Source of the DNA: Chromatiales bacterium
GTDB lineage: Bacteria > Pseudomonadota > Gammaproteobacteria > UBA6429
Direction: 5' to 3'
Assembly (NCBI GenBank): GCA_027076405.1
Contig: JALTJN010000177.1
Location: forward strand, 62,001-126,000
Length of the DNA stretch: 64,000 nucleotides
The position numbers were made by a program, and so were the translations under genes. The notes under the pieces were generated by a model that made no database searches, was not told the origin of the DNA, and saw only the letters and a list, made by a program, of their open reading frames with translations. Shown here in pieces: positions 8,200 to 16,525 of this stretch. Position 1 is the first letter of the stretch; the number at the start of each line of letters is the position of its first letter.

Positions 8200-9126
8200 C
8201 TAAATGACGCCTTTTTCGCTTAACAAGGCTTTAATTTCTACCACTAGCTCTTCTGCTTTAAACTTTGGAATAAATTTATCTGCTTTTACCTTGATAGTCA
8301 TATTTTCATTAAATCCTCCACTTAAAGAGGAATGTAACATAATATTTAAATTTTTCATTCTATCATCTGAGCGAATCTCAGATGTTAAGGTATAACCATC
8401 CATTTCAGGCATTTCAATATCCGAAATTAGAAGTTTAAATTCATCAGCAACATCAATTCCATCATTCACCTTTTCTTTTAATATATCTAATGCTTCTTTA
8501 CCGGTTGTTGTAACAACGCACTCGACACCAATTTGTTCTAATGTGCGTTGCACCTGATTTCTGGCGACCAAAGAATCATCTGCAATGAGGAATTTCATGG
8601 TATTACCGTCTTTATCCAGCAATTCCTGAGCATCTTCGAGAAACATATCCTCACCGATGATTTCCGAAAGGATTTTTTCCACATCAATAATTTCTACCAG
8701 CTTCTCATCAACTTCAGTCACTGCGGTTAAGTAATTATTTCGACCAACACCTTTTGGTGGCGCTTTAATATTTTGCCAGTTCAAATTCACAATTCGTTCG
8801 ACCGCATCGACTAAAAATGCCTGCACCGTGCCATTATACTCGGTAATGATAATGAGATTATCCGGTGATGCTTCTAATGGCCGCTGACCAATCGCTGCTG
8901 CCAGATCAATCACCGGTACAGTCTTATTGCGGATGGTTGCCAAGCCACGAGTTGCAGAGTGAGCTTGAGGAATATTGGTTAAACGGGGACAAGACAAGAC
9001 TTCCTGTACTTTAAAAACGTTGATTCCAAATATCTGACGCCCGTGTAGACGAAACATTAAAATTTCCAGTCGGTTTTCACCTACGAGATTTGTGCGTTTA
9101 TCTACCTGATCTAAAATTCCTGCCAC
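8200..9126 (-). CDS. cheV: Chemotaxis coupling protein CheV (CheW domain plus receiver)
   Basis: The 308-residue protein has an N-terminal CheW-like domain (about 15-165) followed by a receiver domain with LLISDIEMPEMDGY carrying the likely phospho-acceptor Asp. CheV couples receptors to CheA and may act in adaptation. The start is GTG at 9126 with GAGGA 9 bases upstream. A near-consensus sigma-28 promoter lies just upstream, and the gene is divergent from flgA, an arrangement common in polar flagellates. Confidence 0.95.
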   Translation of the reverse strand: MAGILDQVDKRTNLVGENRLEILMFRLHGRQIFGINVFKVQEVLSCPRLTNIPQAHSATRGLATIRNKTVPVIDLAAAIGQRPLEASPDNLIIITEYNGTVQAFLVDAVERIVNLNWQNIKAPPKGVGRNNYLTAVTEVDEKLVEIIDVEKILSEIIGEDMFLEDAQELLDKDGNTMKFLIADDSLVARNQVQRTLEQIGVECVVTTTGKEALDILKEKVNDGIDVADEFKLLISDIEMPEMDGYTLTSEIRSDDRMKNLNIMLHSSLSGGFNENMTIKVKADKFIPKFKAEELVVEIKALLSEKGVI

Positions 9127-9156
9127 AATACGATCCTCTTCATATTCACAGCAGTA

Positions 9157-9183
9157 TTATCGGCTTCATCACTGATTTACTTA
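9157..9183 (-). promoter_or_regulatory. Sigma-28 (FliA) promoter for cheV-cheR
   Basis: On the minus strand TAAGTAAA, 11 bases, then GCCGATAA: the -10 element is a perfect match to the sigma-28 consensus and the -35 is close to TAAAGTTT. The expected transcript start is about 20 bases before the cheV GTG. Confidence 0.82.
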
Positions 9184-9216
9184 AATAAAGTTTATGTACA
9201 TTAAAATTAAAAAAAT

Positions 9217-9233
9217 ATGGCATGACGATTGCA
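9217..9233 (+). promoter_or_regulatory. Sigma-54 promoter for flgA
   Basis: ATGGCATGACGATTGCA has the TGGCA and TTGCA elements with GG-N10-GC spacing. It points toward flgA, about 80 bases upstream of the start codon, and lies back to back with the sigma-28 site for cheV. Confidence 0.75.
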
Positions 9234-9312
9234 TTTATTTCTGCAGAAAACCGAATAACGGCCATTTTTAACCGATTTGTTATTGGAAAAACGTAGTTAG
9301 TCAGGAAAAGAG

Positions 9313-10026
9313 ATGTTAAACAAGCCACTAAAATTAAATATGACAAAAATTGCCATTTTATTGACGGTTTTCGCCCATCTACCTGTTTATGCAAGTGGAT
9401 TACAGAGTCATAGAGAAATTAGCCTTGCGGTAAAAAACTATGTTCTTCAACAACAAGTACCATTAAACAATGTTCAGGTTACTTTAACTTCTCTTAATAA
9501 GCAGTTACGTTTATCTCAGTGTTCAAAACCACTGCAAGTTAATATGGCTCCCGGTGCAAAACTGATGGGAAACACCAGTCTCTCGGTCACTTGCATATCA
9601 CCGCAACCATGGAAAATCCATGTAGCAGCCCATATCGATGGCGAGGTTGATGCACTAATAGCTCGCTACCCTATTTCTCGCGGTACAATGATTCAGGAAA
9701 ATGATCTTGAATTTGTTAGCCGTCGTTATTCACAACTGCACCATGGCTATTATGGTTCTGCAAAGTCTCTAATTAATATGGAAGCAAAGCGAAATATTAA
9801 AGCAGGACAGGTATTAACCCCCGCTGCTGTCAGGGCACAGAAATTAGTCCTGCGTGGTCAGCATATTACCATTATAGCGCAAAATGGCGGTTTAAAATTA
9901 CGCGTAAAAGGCAAGGCGTTAATGGATGGACAGCAAGGCCAGACGATAAAAGTCAGTAATTTAAAAACGAAAAAACTTATCTACGCACGTGTTATTTCAG
10001 CTGGCGTAGTTAAAGTAAATTTTTAA
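9313..10026 (+). CDS. flgA: Flagellar P-ring assembly chaperone FlgA
   Basis: FlgA is the periplasmic chaperone for FlgI. The 237-residue precursor has a signal peptide (basic start, hydrophobic 12-25, cleavage near YAS at about 28) and a C-terminal SAF-type domain beginning ARYPISRGTMIQENDLEF. AGGA with 7 bases spacing precedes the ATG at 9313; an ATG nine codons in is a possible alternative. It is followed by flgM. Confidence 0.95.
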   Translation: MLNKPLKLNMTKIAILLTVFAHLPVYASGLQSHREISLAVKNYVLQQQVPLNNVQVTLTSLNKQLRLSQCSKPLQVNMAPGAKLMGNTSLSVTCISPQPWKIHVAAHIDGEVDALIARYPISRGTMIQENDLEFVSRRYSQLHHGYYGSAKSLINMEAKRNIKAGQVLTPAAVRAQKLVLRGQHITIIAQNGGLKLRVKGKALMDGQQGQTIKVSNLKTKKLIYARVISAGVVKVNF

Positions 10027-10073
10027 CATAAATATCAATAAGTTACCGGTATTTATATATTATAATAGAAGGC

Positions 10074-10100
10074 TAAAGTTTTTTATATTTGAGACGCTAA
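10074..10100 (+). promoter_or_regulatory. Sigma-28 promoter for flgM-flgN
   Basis: TAAAGTTT, 11 bases, GACGCTAA: the -35 is a perfect sigma-28 match and the -10 differs from GCCGATAA at two positions. It lies 34 bases upstream of flgM, giving the classic loop in which sigma-28 drives its own anti-sigma factor. Confidence 0.8.
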
Positions 10101-10133
10101 CAAGTATGAGAGATGATGTAAGTTAGGAGTAGA

Positions 10134-10448
10134 ATGATGAATGATATTACAAATATTAATTCAAACAGAGCACAGTTAAATTCAAGTCAGAGCAGCTCTG
10201 TAAAAAGTAAAAATGAAACCAAACAAAATACCGACAGTGGAAACACTGCAGCTCAGGCTGATCGTGTCACATTAACCAATACCGCTTCACGCCTGCAAGA
10301 TATTGAACAACAACTAAGTAACGCATCTTCAATTGATAATGAACGTGTTGCTGAAGTACAAAGTGCCATTGCAAACGGTGAATATAACGTAGACTCCGAT
10401 CGCGTTGCAGATAAAATGCTGGCTTTCGAAGACTTTATGAATAAGTAA
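10134..10448 (+). CDS. flgM: Anti-sigma-28 factor FlgM
   Basis: FlgM binds sigma-28 until it is exported through the finished hook. The 104-residue product is of family size. Its first half is a disordered Ser/Asn/Gln-rich segment; the C-terminal half has RVAEVQSAIANGEYNVDSDRV and ends ADKMLAFEDFMNK, which is the sigma-binding region of the family. AGGAG precedes tandem ATGs at 10134 and 10137; the second has better spacing. The stop codon overlaps the flgN start. Confidence 0.95.
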   Translation: MMNDITNINSNRAQLNSSQSSSVKSKNETKQNTDSGNTAAQADRVTLTNTASRLQDIEQQLSNASSIDNERVAEVQSAIANGEYNVDSDRVADKMLAFEDFMNK

Positions 10449-10918
10449 TGACACAACCTACTTCACAATCTCTCTCTCTCGAATCTATTTTACTTTTTAC
10501 CAAAAGCAGAATGCAACGCCTGTTGCAAACCTTGCTGAATGAAAAATCAATATTAGCCAGGAATAACATTAGTGAGCTGGAAGAAATTACCCAGGAAAAA
10601 ATCAAGCTAACGAATGATATTGAAAACAATGAACAGCAGCGCATTCAATTTTTAAAAGCTAAAGCACTTGATCCTGATGAGCCGTCACAATGGTTACTCA
10701 ATAATAAATTAACTGTTATATGGAAAGAAATTAAACATCTTTCAGAAAAAGCACAAAAACAAAATCAAATTAATGGCCAGATTATTAATGGCAGTCATCG
10801 CAGGGTTAAAACAAAAATTGAAATTCTTAACACAGCCAGCCCCGCTGTTGAACTAACTTATTCTTCTTCAGGCGAAAACATAAACCAGAACAACTCTAAA
10901 ACGCTGGCTCACGCATAA
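10448..10918 (+). CDS. flgN: Flagellar export chaperone FlgN
   Basis: A 156-residue, largely alpha-helical, coiled-coil protein typical of FlgN, the cytoplasmic chaperone for hook-filament junction proteins FlgK and FlgL. The assignment rests on the helix-rich character, the segment ISELEEITQEKIKLTNDIE and the position right after flgM. The start ATG overlaps the flgM stop (TAATG), showing translational coupling. FlgN sequences diverge strongly, so context carries much of the weight. Confidence 0.85.
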   Translation: MTQPTSQSLSLESILLFTKSRMQRLLQTLLNEKSILARNNISELEEITQEKIKLTNDIENNEQQRIQFLKAKALDPDEPSQWLLNNKLTVIWKEIKHLSEKAQKQNQINGQIINGSHRRVKTKIEILNTASPAVELTYSSSGENINQNNSKTLAHA

Positions 10919-10929
10919 CGCCCTTTTTC

Positions 10930-11634
10930 ATGTTTAAACATATCACGACGGATAAAAATCATACTTTTATTAAATCGTCATTAGAAATATATAACTTATT
11001 AAAAACCATTCAAAAATCCAGACAGCTTATTTCATTATCATTTGAATCACTTCCAAAATATTGTCTGACTTCATTACTCGAAGTCCATCATGAAACGCAA
11101 GTATTAATCTTTGATGAACCTTACCCGGCATTGACTGATAAGTTAGTTGCCGCCAAAGATGAAGCAGAATTTTCTCTTAAATTAAACGGCTTGCCGGTTA
11201 ATTTTAAATCCAGATTTATTTCAAATAAAAAAAAGAGCAGTAGTGATTTATATGTTCCCTTTCCGGATGAAATTTATTACCCGCAAAATCGTCAATACCA
11301 CCGCTTTCGTACCGAGTTTATAGATTCAATTAGCGCAAAAATATATTTATCTAAAACCAGACAGTTATCCTGTTCACTCATTAACATATCACTAAATGGC
11401 CTCTGTTTACGCTTACCCTATTCTTTTGCATCCATGTTTCAGCTCAATCAAACCATTGATGATATTTATATTGAGCTTCCCAAACTAAAAGGGTTTTCAA
11501 TTGCCGCAAAAATTAAAAATGCGCGTATCGAAAATAACTACTCTCACATTACCCTCGGTTTGGAAATTAACGAACGAAAGGCTAATATCGAAAAAGTCAT
11601 TCAGCAATTTATTTTTCGTACTGAAAACATCTAA
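10930..11634 (+). CDS. YcgR-like flagellar brake protein, PilZ domain
   Basis: The 234-residue protein has a YcgR-N-like first half (about 15-120) and a PilZ domain in the second half. The c-di-GMP motif RQYHRFR appears at about residue 120 and the second motif NISLNGL around 153. YcgR-type proteins bind c-di-GMP and slow the flagellar motor. It is placed 11 bases after flgN, so it belongs to the flagellar transcription unit. The exact orthology to ycgR is inferred from domain order and context. Confidence 0.85.
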   Translation: MFKHITTDKNHTFIKSSLEIYNLLKTIQKSRQLISLSFESLPKYCLTSLLEVHHETQVLIFDEPYPALTDKLVAAKDEAEFSLKLNGLPVNFKSRFISNKKKSSSDLYVPFPDEIYYPQNRQYHRFRTEFIDSISAKIYLSKTRQLSCSLINISLNGLCLRLPYSFASMFQLNQTIDDIYIELPKLKGFSIAAKIKNARIENNYSHITLGLEINERKANIEKVIQQFIFRTENI

Positions 11635-11754
11635 AATAATAAGATAAAATCGCGCTCTCAATCAGAAGGTTATAAAACACTTCGAGAAAAGGTAAATAAA
11701 AAAGTGAAGTAGCAGTTCACAGGCTTCCATAAATCTTGATACAATTACCAAAAT

Positions 11755-11831
11755 GTCCCCGTGGCACAACTGGATAGCGCAATGCCCTCCTAAGGCGTAG
11801 GTTACAGGTTCGATTCCTGTCGGGGACGCCA
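11755..11831 (+). tRNA. tRNA-Arg (anticodon CCT)
   Basis: A complete 77-base cloverleaf: acceptor GTCCCCG pairs with CGGGGAC, the anticodon loop is CTCCTAA (anticodon CCT, reading AGG), the T-arm contains GGTTCGATTCC, and CCA is encoded. No repeat of its 3' end was found nearby, so there is no sign of an integrated element using it. Confidence 0.97.
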
Positions 11832-12349
11832 TAATAAATCATAAATTCAACGCTCCTGAAAGAAATTGACATTAATTTAGTCAATCATGAGCTTACGGGT
11901 GATCTACGTGATGTCCTTTAGCTATTGAATATCATCATTCAAAAAAGACTCTAACGCAAAATTCCCCCAAGCCATGTTTAAATCTCGATAGTATTCCAGT
12001 TTAAAGATAGATAGTGTTATTAACTGTGTATTGGTAACAAGAATAATGACAAGGCGCCCCCCATCATAAGTTATGAACATGCACTGCCAACTGCGTAAAT
12101 TCATCCACTTCTCAAACTTTTTTGTGACAGCTAATACAGCTTAGTGTTTATATGTTGTGCATCTTTAAAAATATAAAAAGCCACCTCTCAGGTGTAATGC
12201 TGTTCACTTAAGCTTTTATGATTATCCCCCCCTCCCTCAGGGAGGGAGGGAGAGAGTTAGGGAGAGGAAACTTACTTTTAAAATTTATTTTCTGAACTGA
12301 TCGGTATTACCTGTCAGATGTTTTTTTTAATTTGTGCTAAATCGGTATC
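11832..12349. other. Gene-poor spacer downstream of tRNA-Arg
   Basis: About 518 bases without a supported gene. A 60-codon frame on the minus strand (11922-12104) lacks a ribosome site and recognisable family features. The only structured part is the purine/pyrimidine-rich repeat at 12226-12268. Confidence 0.5.
12226..12268. repeat. C/G-rich palindromic repeat
   Basis: CCCCCCCTCCCTCAGG followed by GGAGGGAGGGAGAGAG forms an imperfect inverted repeat of strand-biased bases, ending GTTAGGGAGAGG. It resembles the dispersed CCCTCTCC-type intergenic repeats of many Gammaproteobacteria; a related hairpin lies between recA and recX at 32371-32395. Confidence 0.55.
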
Positions 12350-12712
12350 TTAAGTGGTTAATTTAGCTATTTTTCCCAGTAAACGCTGAAAGTCCACCGG
12401 TTTGGTATCGTAATCATCACAGCCAGCTTCAATGGCTTTATCTCTGTCACTGGACATAGCATGTGCCGTTAATGCAATGATGGGAATATTGGCGGTTTCA
12501 TCATTATTTTTCAAAAACTGGGTGGCTTCCCAGCCATCCATGACAGGTAAACTCATATCCATAAGAATTAAGTCAGGCGTATCTTTGGATGCCTTCTCAA
12601 TACCATCTTTCCCATCAACAGCAAGCGTCACACTATAATCTTTACGCTCTAAACGACGTGATAACATATCCCGGTTATCTTCATTATCTTCAACCAATAA
12701 AATTTTTATCAT
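12350..12712 (-). CDS. Stand-alone receiver-domain response regulator
   Basis: A CheY-like receiver with no output domain (120 residues). Visible motifs are the acidic pair in VEDNEDN, the phospho-acceptor D52 in LMDMSLPVMDG, Thr in ALTAHA at about 82 and K104 in TKPVDF. The short regulator probably relays phosphate from a hybrid kinase encoded elsewhere. The ATG at 12712 is preferred; a TTG two codons upstream is the alternative. It is monocistronic here and its partner kinase is not identified. Confidence 0.88.
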   Translation of the reverse strand: MIKILLVEDNEDNRDMLSRRLERKDYSVTLAVDGKDGIEKASKDTPDLILMDMSLPVMDGWEATQFLKNNDETANIPIIALTAHAMSSDRDKAIEAGCDDYDTKPVDFQRLLGKIAKLTT

Positions 12713-12791
12713 TGTCAAAAACTCATTCCCTTTTATATGCTTACCAAAGTAACACCTGTATCGATAAAATAGCAGGCTATTTAATTACTCA

Positions 12792-12986
12792 TCAAGAAGA
12801 TTTGTCAATTTTACAACTCGATATGCCAAAGGGAATATACGCCGGGCAAATACCCAAAATAGCCGTACCAAGCGGGATAGCACCAACAGCTCCCCACCAT
12901 GATTGATAATAAAAGCCTGCACAAATAATAGCGATACCAACTATTCCGCGGAGAATTCGATCTGTTGTACCCATGTTACATTTCAT
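12792..12986 (-). CDS. DUF2892-type small membrane protein
   Basis: A 64-residue protein beginning MKCNMGTTDRILRGIVG, the opening typical of the DUF2892 / YgaP-membrane-like family, followed by two hydrophobic segments (about 13-27 and 32-50) with a Cys in each. The biochemical role of stand-alone members is not established; some are linked to rhodanese or stress contexts. It lies between the receiver protein and the exonuclease gene, each on the same strand. Confidence 0.8.
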   Translation of the reverse strand: MKCNMGTTDRILRGIVGIAIICAGFYYQSWWGAVGAIPLGTAILGICPAYIPFGISSCKIDKSS

Positions 12987-13016
12987 CTTTTCATCCTCAC
13001 TTTTTATAATATAAAA

Positions 13017-13910
13017 TCAAAGCCTTTTTGAATAACGTATTTTAGCGTTAAACTTGTCGGTAGGTAATACACCAACAGCACGCGGGTAAATACTGTCATT
13101 AAGATACTTCATTTCTTCTTCAAGTTCATCCTCTGAAAGATCTTTATACCATGCTTTTCGTTTACCACTCTCCCCTGGAGACCAGCGATAGCCCCTTTTC
13201 TTGAGAACGTCTTTACGATCAAAAGGGGCACCTTCAGCCCAAAGTCGAATATCAGTTCGACGTGCACGCTTCAGTAAATGACCTAAAATTTGTTCACCAC
13301 TTTTAGGAAATTTTCGACTTAATATTTCAATTCCTGCCTGACAATCGATCGTTGCCCTATGTCCTTCGTAAAAAAAACCAAATTTATAAGCAAGAAACTC
13401 AAGCTTAACCCCTTCAAAACCTTCTTTATTCCATTCAATATCGGCAATAGAACAGGCCCAGGCAATATCTTTAAAATCATCCAGTAAATTTTCAACAAAA
13501 GGACGATCAAAACGTGCATTATGGGCAATAACAATCACAGCATCAGATAGCATTCTGGAAACCTGTTGCAGATCAATAGATTGTCCTTTCACCATTTCAT
13601 CGGTAATGCCGGTTATTTGCGTAATAATCTCCGGAATAGGTAAGCCCGGATCCTGAAAGGCATTATAAGCCGGTAATAAGCGGTAGATATTTCCCGCTTT
13701 ATCAAACTCAAAAGGCACTAATGCTAATTCAATAATGGCATCATCATCTGCATCCATTCCGGTGGTTTCAGTATCGAGATAAATGCCAATTTTAAGATCA
13801 TCTGCAGAACCCTGATTATAATATTCAACCGGCTTAAAGCGCTTGATAACTTTATAGTCACCGGTTTGAATCAATTCCTCTACAAGCTTTTCATAGTCCT
13901 TTGTTTCCAT
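13017..13910 (-). CDS. DnaQ-like 3'-5' exonuclease (DEDDh) with extra C-terminal domain
   Basis: The 297-residue protein has the exonuclease core: ExoI IYLDTETTG with D46 and E48, ExoII VIAHNARFDRPFVE, and ExoIII HRATIDCQAGIE with the DEDDh His. The first 40 residues and the C-terminal 80 residues, which include the basic RGYRWSPGESGKRKAWY, are outside the catalytic fold. It is not the polymerase III epsilon subunit by length and ends; it is likely an accessory DNA or RNA trimming exonuclease. Its substrate cannot be told from sequence. Confidence 0.88.
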   Translation of the reverse strand: METKDYEKLVEELIQTGDYKVIKRFKPVEYYNQGSADDLKIGIYLDTETTGMDADDDAIIELALVPFEFDKAGNIYRLLPAYNAFQDPGLPIPEIITQITGITDEMVKGQSIDLQQVSRMLSDAVIVIAHNARFDRPFVENLLDDFKDIAWACSIADIEWNKEGFEGVKLEFLAYKFGFFYEGHRATIDCQAGIEILSRKFPKSGEQILGHLLKRARRTDIRLWAEGAPFDRKDVLKKRGYRWSPGESGKRKAWYKDLSEDELEEEMKYLNDSIYPRAVGVLPTDKFNAKIRYSKRL

Positions 13911-13949
13911 ATTTTTCTACTTATTATTTAAAGTTAATTTTTATCATAC

Positions 13950-14975
13950 TTATGCAGCAAAAAGAAAATCACGCCCTTCTTCTTTTCCCATTTTCACTAA
14001 AGCATTGCGAATTTTTTCTCGCGCTCCACGAGCACCCACAGCACCAATAATTAATGCGGTACTGGATTCAGTATACTGTTTTAATTCACTAAAATGTAAT
14101 ACTGGAAGACCTCTTTTAAGCCCGCCCACCCTACGAGGATTAACTTCAATAAAAGCGTCTACCGCAATATTTTGTTGCTTCAAAATATCATAGATATAAA
14201 CACCAATCGGCCCTGTACCCCATATTATAGCTTTACGGTCTTTTAAATGATGACTGCGGGACAAGTAATGTGCCTTTGCTTTAATAAATAATTTATTATC
14301 ATAACGATCATCACAATGAGTTAACCGCATTTCATGTTCTCGCCAGTGTAATATAATCCCCTTTGGCTTTCCCATTTTTATGCCTAACTCATGCGCTCTT
14401 AACCACATATCATAGTCTTCAGGCCACTCCGTATCCTGATAACCGTTTAATAACTCATAAATATTTCGTCGAAAAAAGGCAGTAGGATTAGGTATTGGAC
14501 TTTCAATAAAAAGTTCACGTTCTATATCATCTGCCGAGCATAATTGATTTAACCACTTCTCATAAAGAGTAAAACCTTTACCAACAGGAGAAGCGCTAAT
14601 AATCTTAACCTGTCCTCCGGCAATCCCAATTTCAGGATGATTCTGTAAATAAGTGTATTGTTTGAACAATCTGTTTGCTAGCGCGATATCGTCCGCATCC
14701 ATACGTGCAATGTAATCCCCTTTTGCTAATGCAAAACCTGTCGCCATCGCTGCGACAACACCGCGATTAGTCGACAACACTAATTTTAAACGCTCATCCT
14801 GAAACAGCTCTGCCGGTAATCTCTCGATTGCTTTATCCCTAGAATGGTCATCAACAAGAATTAATTCCAGATTAACTTTTTGCTGATTTAAGATACTACT
14901 TACCGCTTCAAGTAAATAATCTCCCGCATTGTGAACAGGCATAATGACGGAGATAAGGGATGATGAATAACTCAT
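13950..14975 (-). CDS. Family 2 glycosyltransferase with C-terminal Rossmann-like domain
   Basis: Residues 6-230 form a GT-A fold: SVIMPVHNAGDYL at the start, VDDHS near 42 and the metal-binding DxD in RMDADD (D93, D95). It should transfer a sugar from a nucleotide donor, probably to a cell-surface glycan. The last 100 residues form a separate nucleotide-binding-like unit, starting KAIIWGTGPIGVYIYDILK, which resembles the sugar-O-acyltransferase PglD-type N-domain or a CoA-binding fold. No polysaccharide cluster surrounds it, so the acceptor is unknown. Confidence 0.85.
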   Translation of the reverse strand: MSYSSSLISVIMPVHNAGDYLLEAVSSILNQQKVNLELILVDDHSRDKAIERLPAELFQDERLKLVLSTNRGVVAAMATGFALAKGDYIARMDADDIALANRLFKQYTYLQNHPEIGIAGGQVKIISASPVGKGFTLYEKWLNQLCSADDIERELFIESPIPNPTAFFRRNIYELLNGYQDTEWPEDYDMWLRAHELGIKMGKPKGIILHWREHEMRLTHCDDRYDNKLFIKAKAHYLSRSHHLKDRKAIIWGTGPIGVYIYDILKQQNIAVDAFIEVNPRRVGGLKRGLPVLHFSELKQYTESSTALIIGAVGARGAREKIRNALVKMGKEEGRDFLFAA

Positions 14976-14993
14976 ATCCAGATATTTTAATTG

Positions 14994-15623
14994 TTATTTT
15001 TCACGATTTTCAAATTGACTATCAAAACCACTTAATAATTTAGATTTTGCTGACTCATAATGCTTTTTACTGATGACACCATCATCACTTAACCGACGTA
15101 ACATTTTTATTTCTCCGGTTAACTGCTTATCGTCCGCAATATCCATATGCTGGCGAAAATTTTTAATTCTTTTTTCAAGAGCGTTTATAAATAATGAAAA
15201 TTCTTTCTTTGTCGGTTTACCTGTTGCCAGAATAATAATGGGAACATGAGCATTTCGGGAATAAAAAATCTGATCTTTACTGCTATATTTCCAGAATAAA
15301 AATAAAGACAAAATACTTCCCGCTAGCCCTGAAATTAAAATCATCCCTAAATAAAGATTCTTATCTTCACCCAGATAGGCCGGTAATATTTTAAGCATCA
15401 AAAGCATAACAACTAAAAAACTCACTGACCAAATTAACCATTTCCAGGCAATAGAAAATGTGGATTTGCTTTTATCTTTTAAGGATAGAATATCAACAGA
15501 ATAAGCTTGTTTTGACTTTTTGTTTCTAGTGGCAACCTGTATTTCACGACCATCGACTAATTTAATTTGAACATCAACACCAAGAGGAGTCTTTTGTTTC
15601 AAGCTAATATCATGTTCTGCCAT
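14994..15623 (-). CDS. Membrane protein with C-terminal SHOCT-like motif
   Basis: A 209-residue protein with a hydrophilic N-terminus, two membrane segments (about 60-80 and 91-110) and a cytoplasmic tail. The tail ends in EIKMLRRLSDDGVISKKHYE, which resembles a SHOCT motif, a short oligomerisation element. The ATG at 15623 has GAGGAC 3-5 bases upstream; a longer frame to 15659 has no better site. It is 18 bases from the glycosyltransferase gene and probably co-transcribed. Function unknown. Confidence 0.7.
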   Translation of the reverse strand: MAEHDISLKQKTPLGVDVQIKLVDGREIQVATRNKKSKQAYSVDILSLKDKSKSTFSIAWKWLIWSVSFLVVMLLMLKILPAYLGEDKNLYLGMILISGLAGSILSLFLFWKYSSKDQIFYSRNAHVPIIILATGKPTKKEFSLFINALEKRIKNFRQHMDIADDKQLTGEIKMLRRLSDDGVISKKHYESAKSKLLSGFDSQFENREK

Positions 15624-15799
15624 AACGTCCTCTTTTAACACGGCATATAAAACAAACAACCCTACTTATAGCATGAAATATTCCCAAATTCAGCCAAAAT
15701 GAAGCCAACACATATAGCATTATCCCAATCTGTGATCAGATTGTATGAAATTGCAGTTTATAAGATAATCGTACCTTAAATTTTTATGAGGATTTTCAA

Positions 15800-16507
15800 G
15801 TGAACAAAAGCATTATTACCAATAGTCTCGCTACTTTAGTCGTTGCTGCCGGTTTAATATTGAAAAATGAGCTGATTTTAACCATTGGCTTGTTTGCATT
15901 ATCCGGAGCCATCACTAACTGGCTTGCTATTCACATGTTGTTTGAAAAAGTACCCGGTCTGTATGGTTCTGGTGTTATCCCTGCTCGATTTGAAGATTTT
16001 AAGCTCGCTATTCGCAATCTGATGATGGAGCAGTTTTTTACCGAAGAAAATATCGACCGGTTCCTCCGCGTCTCTGACGGCATTAAACCGGATTTGCATT
16101 TAGCCCCGGTCATCGAAAAAGTTGACCTTAGCCCTTCTTTTGAGACTCTCGTAAAAGTGATTATGGATTCATCATTTGGCAGTATGTTGGGAATGTTTGG
16201 AGGAGAAAAAGCATTAGAACCTCTCAAGGAACCTTTCATTGTTAATATGAAGCAGTCTCTCATTGATATGACACAAACTGAATCTTTTCTTGATTTATTG
16301 AGAGATGAACTAGAACAACCTGATGTTATGAAAGATATCCGTAACAAGGTCGAAAATATTATTGAACAACGTCTGGAAGAACTGACCCCAAAATTAGTCA
16401 AAGAAATCATTCAGGATATGATAAAACAGCATCTCGGCTGGTTAGTTGTCTGGGGGGGGGTATTTGGTGGTTTGATCGGACTAGTTGCTGCTTTGATACA
16501 AGTTTAA
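15800..16507 (+). CDS. DUF445-family membrane protein
   Basis: The 235-residue protein matches the DUF445 layout: an N-terminal membrane hairpin with GAITNWLAIHMLFEK near residues 36-50, a soluble alpha-helical middle, and a C-terminal membrane helix (VVWGGVFGGLIGLVAALIQV). The start is GTG at 15800 with GAGGA upstream. A run of nine G (16452-16460) encodes part of the last helix. No biochemical role is established for the family. It precedes a TSUP-family permease gene by 18 bases. Confidence 0.85.
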   Translation: MNKSIITNSLATLVVAAGLILKNELILTIGLFALSGAITNWLAIHMLFEKVPGLYGSGVIPARFEDFKLAIRNLMMEQFFTEENIDRFLRVSDGIKPDLHLAPVIEKVDLSPSFETLVKVIMDSSFGSMLGMFGGEKALEPLKEPFIVNMKQSLIDMTQTESFLDLLRDELEQPDVMKDIRNKVENIIEQRLEELTPKLVKEIIQDMIKQHLGWLVVWGGVFGGLIGLVAALIQV

Positions 16508-16525
16508 GTATTAAAAACATTTAAA

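Noticed and set aside
9146..9394. 82-codon minus-strand frame across the flgA start
   Set aside because: It covers the sigma-28 and sigma-54 promoters and is antisense to the flgA signal peptide.
11922..12104. 60-codon frame on the minus strand downstream of tRNA-Arg
   Set aside because: No ribosome site and no recognisable family; codon pattern is not convincing.
11755..12349. tRNA-Arg(CCT) as an integration site of a mobile element
   Set aside because: No repeat of the tRNA 3' end and no integrase were seen downstream.
12589..12906. 105-codon plus-strand frame over the receiver and DUF2892 genes
   Set aside because: It is antisense to two recognisable genes and shows no family features.
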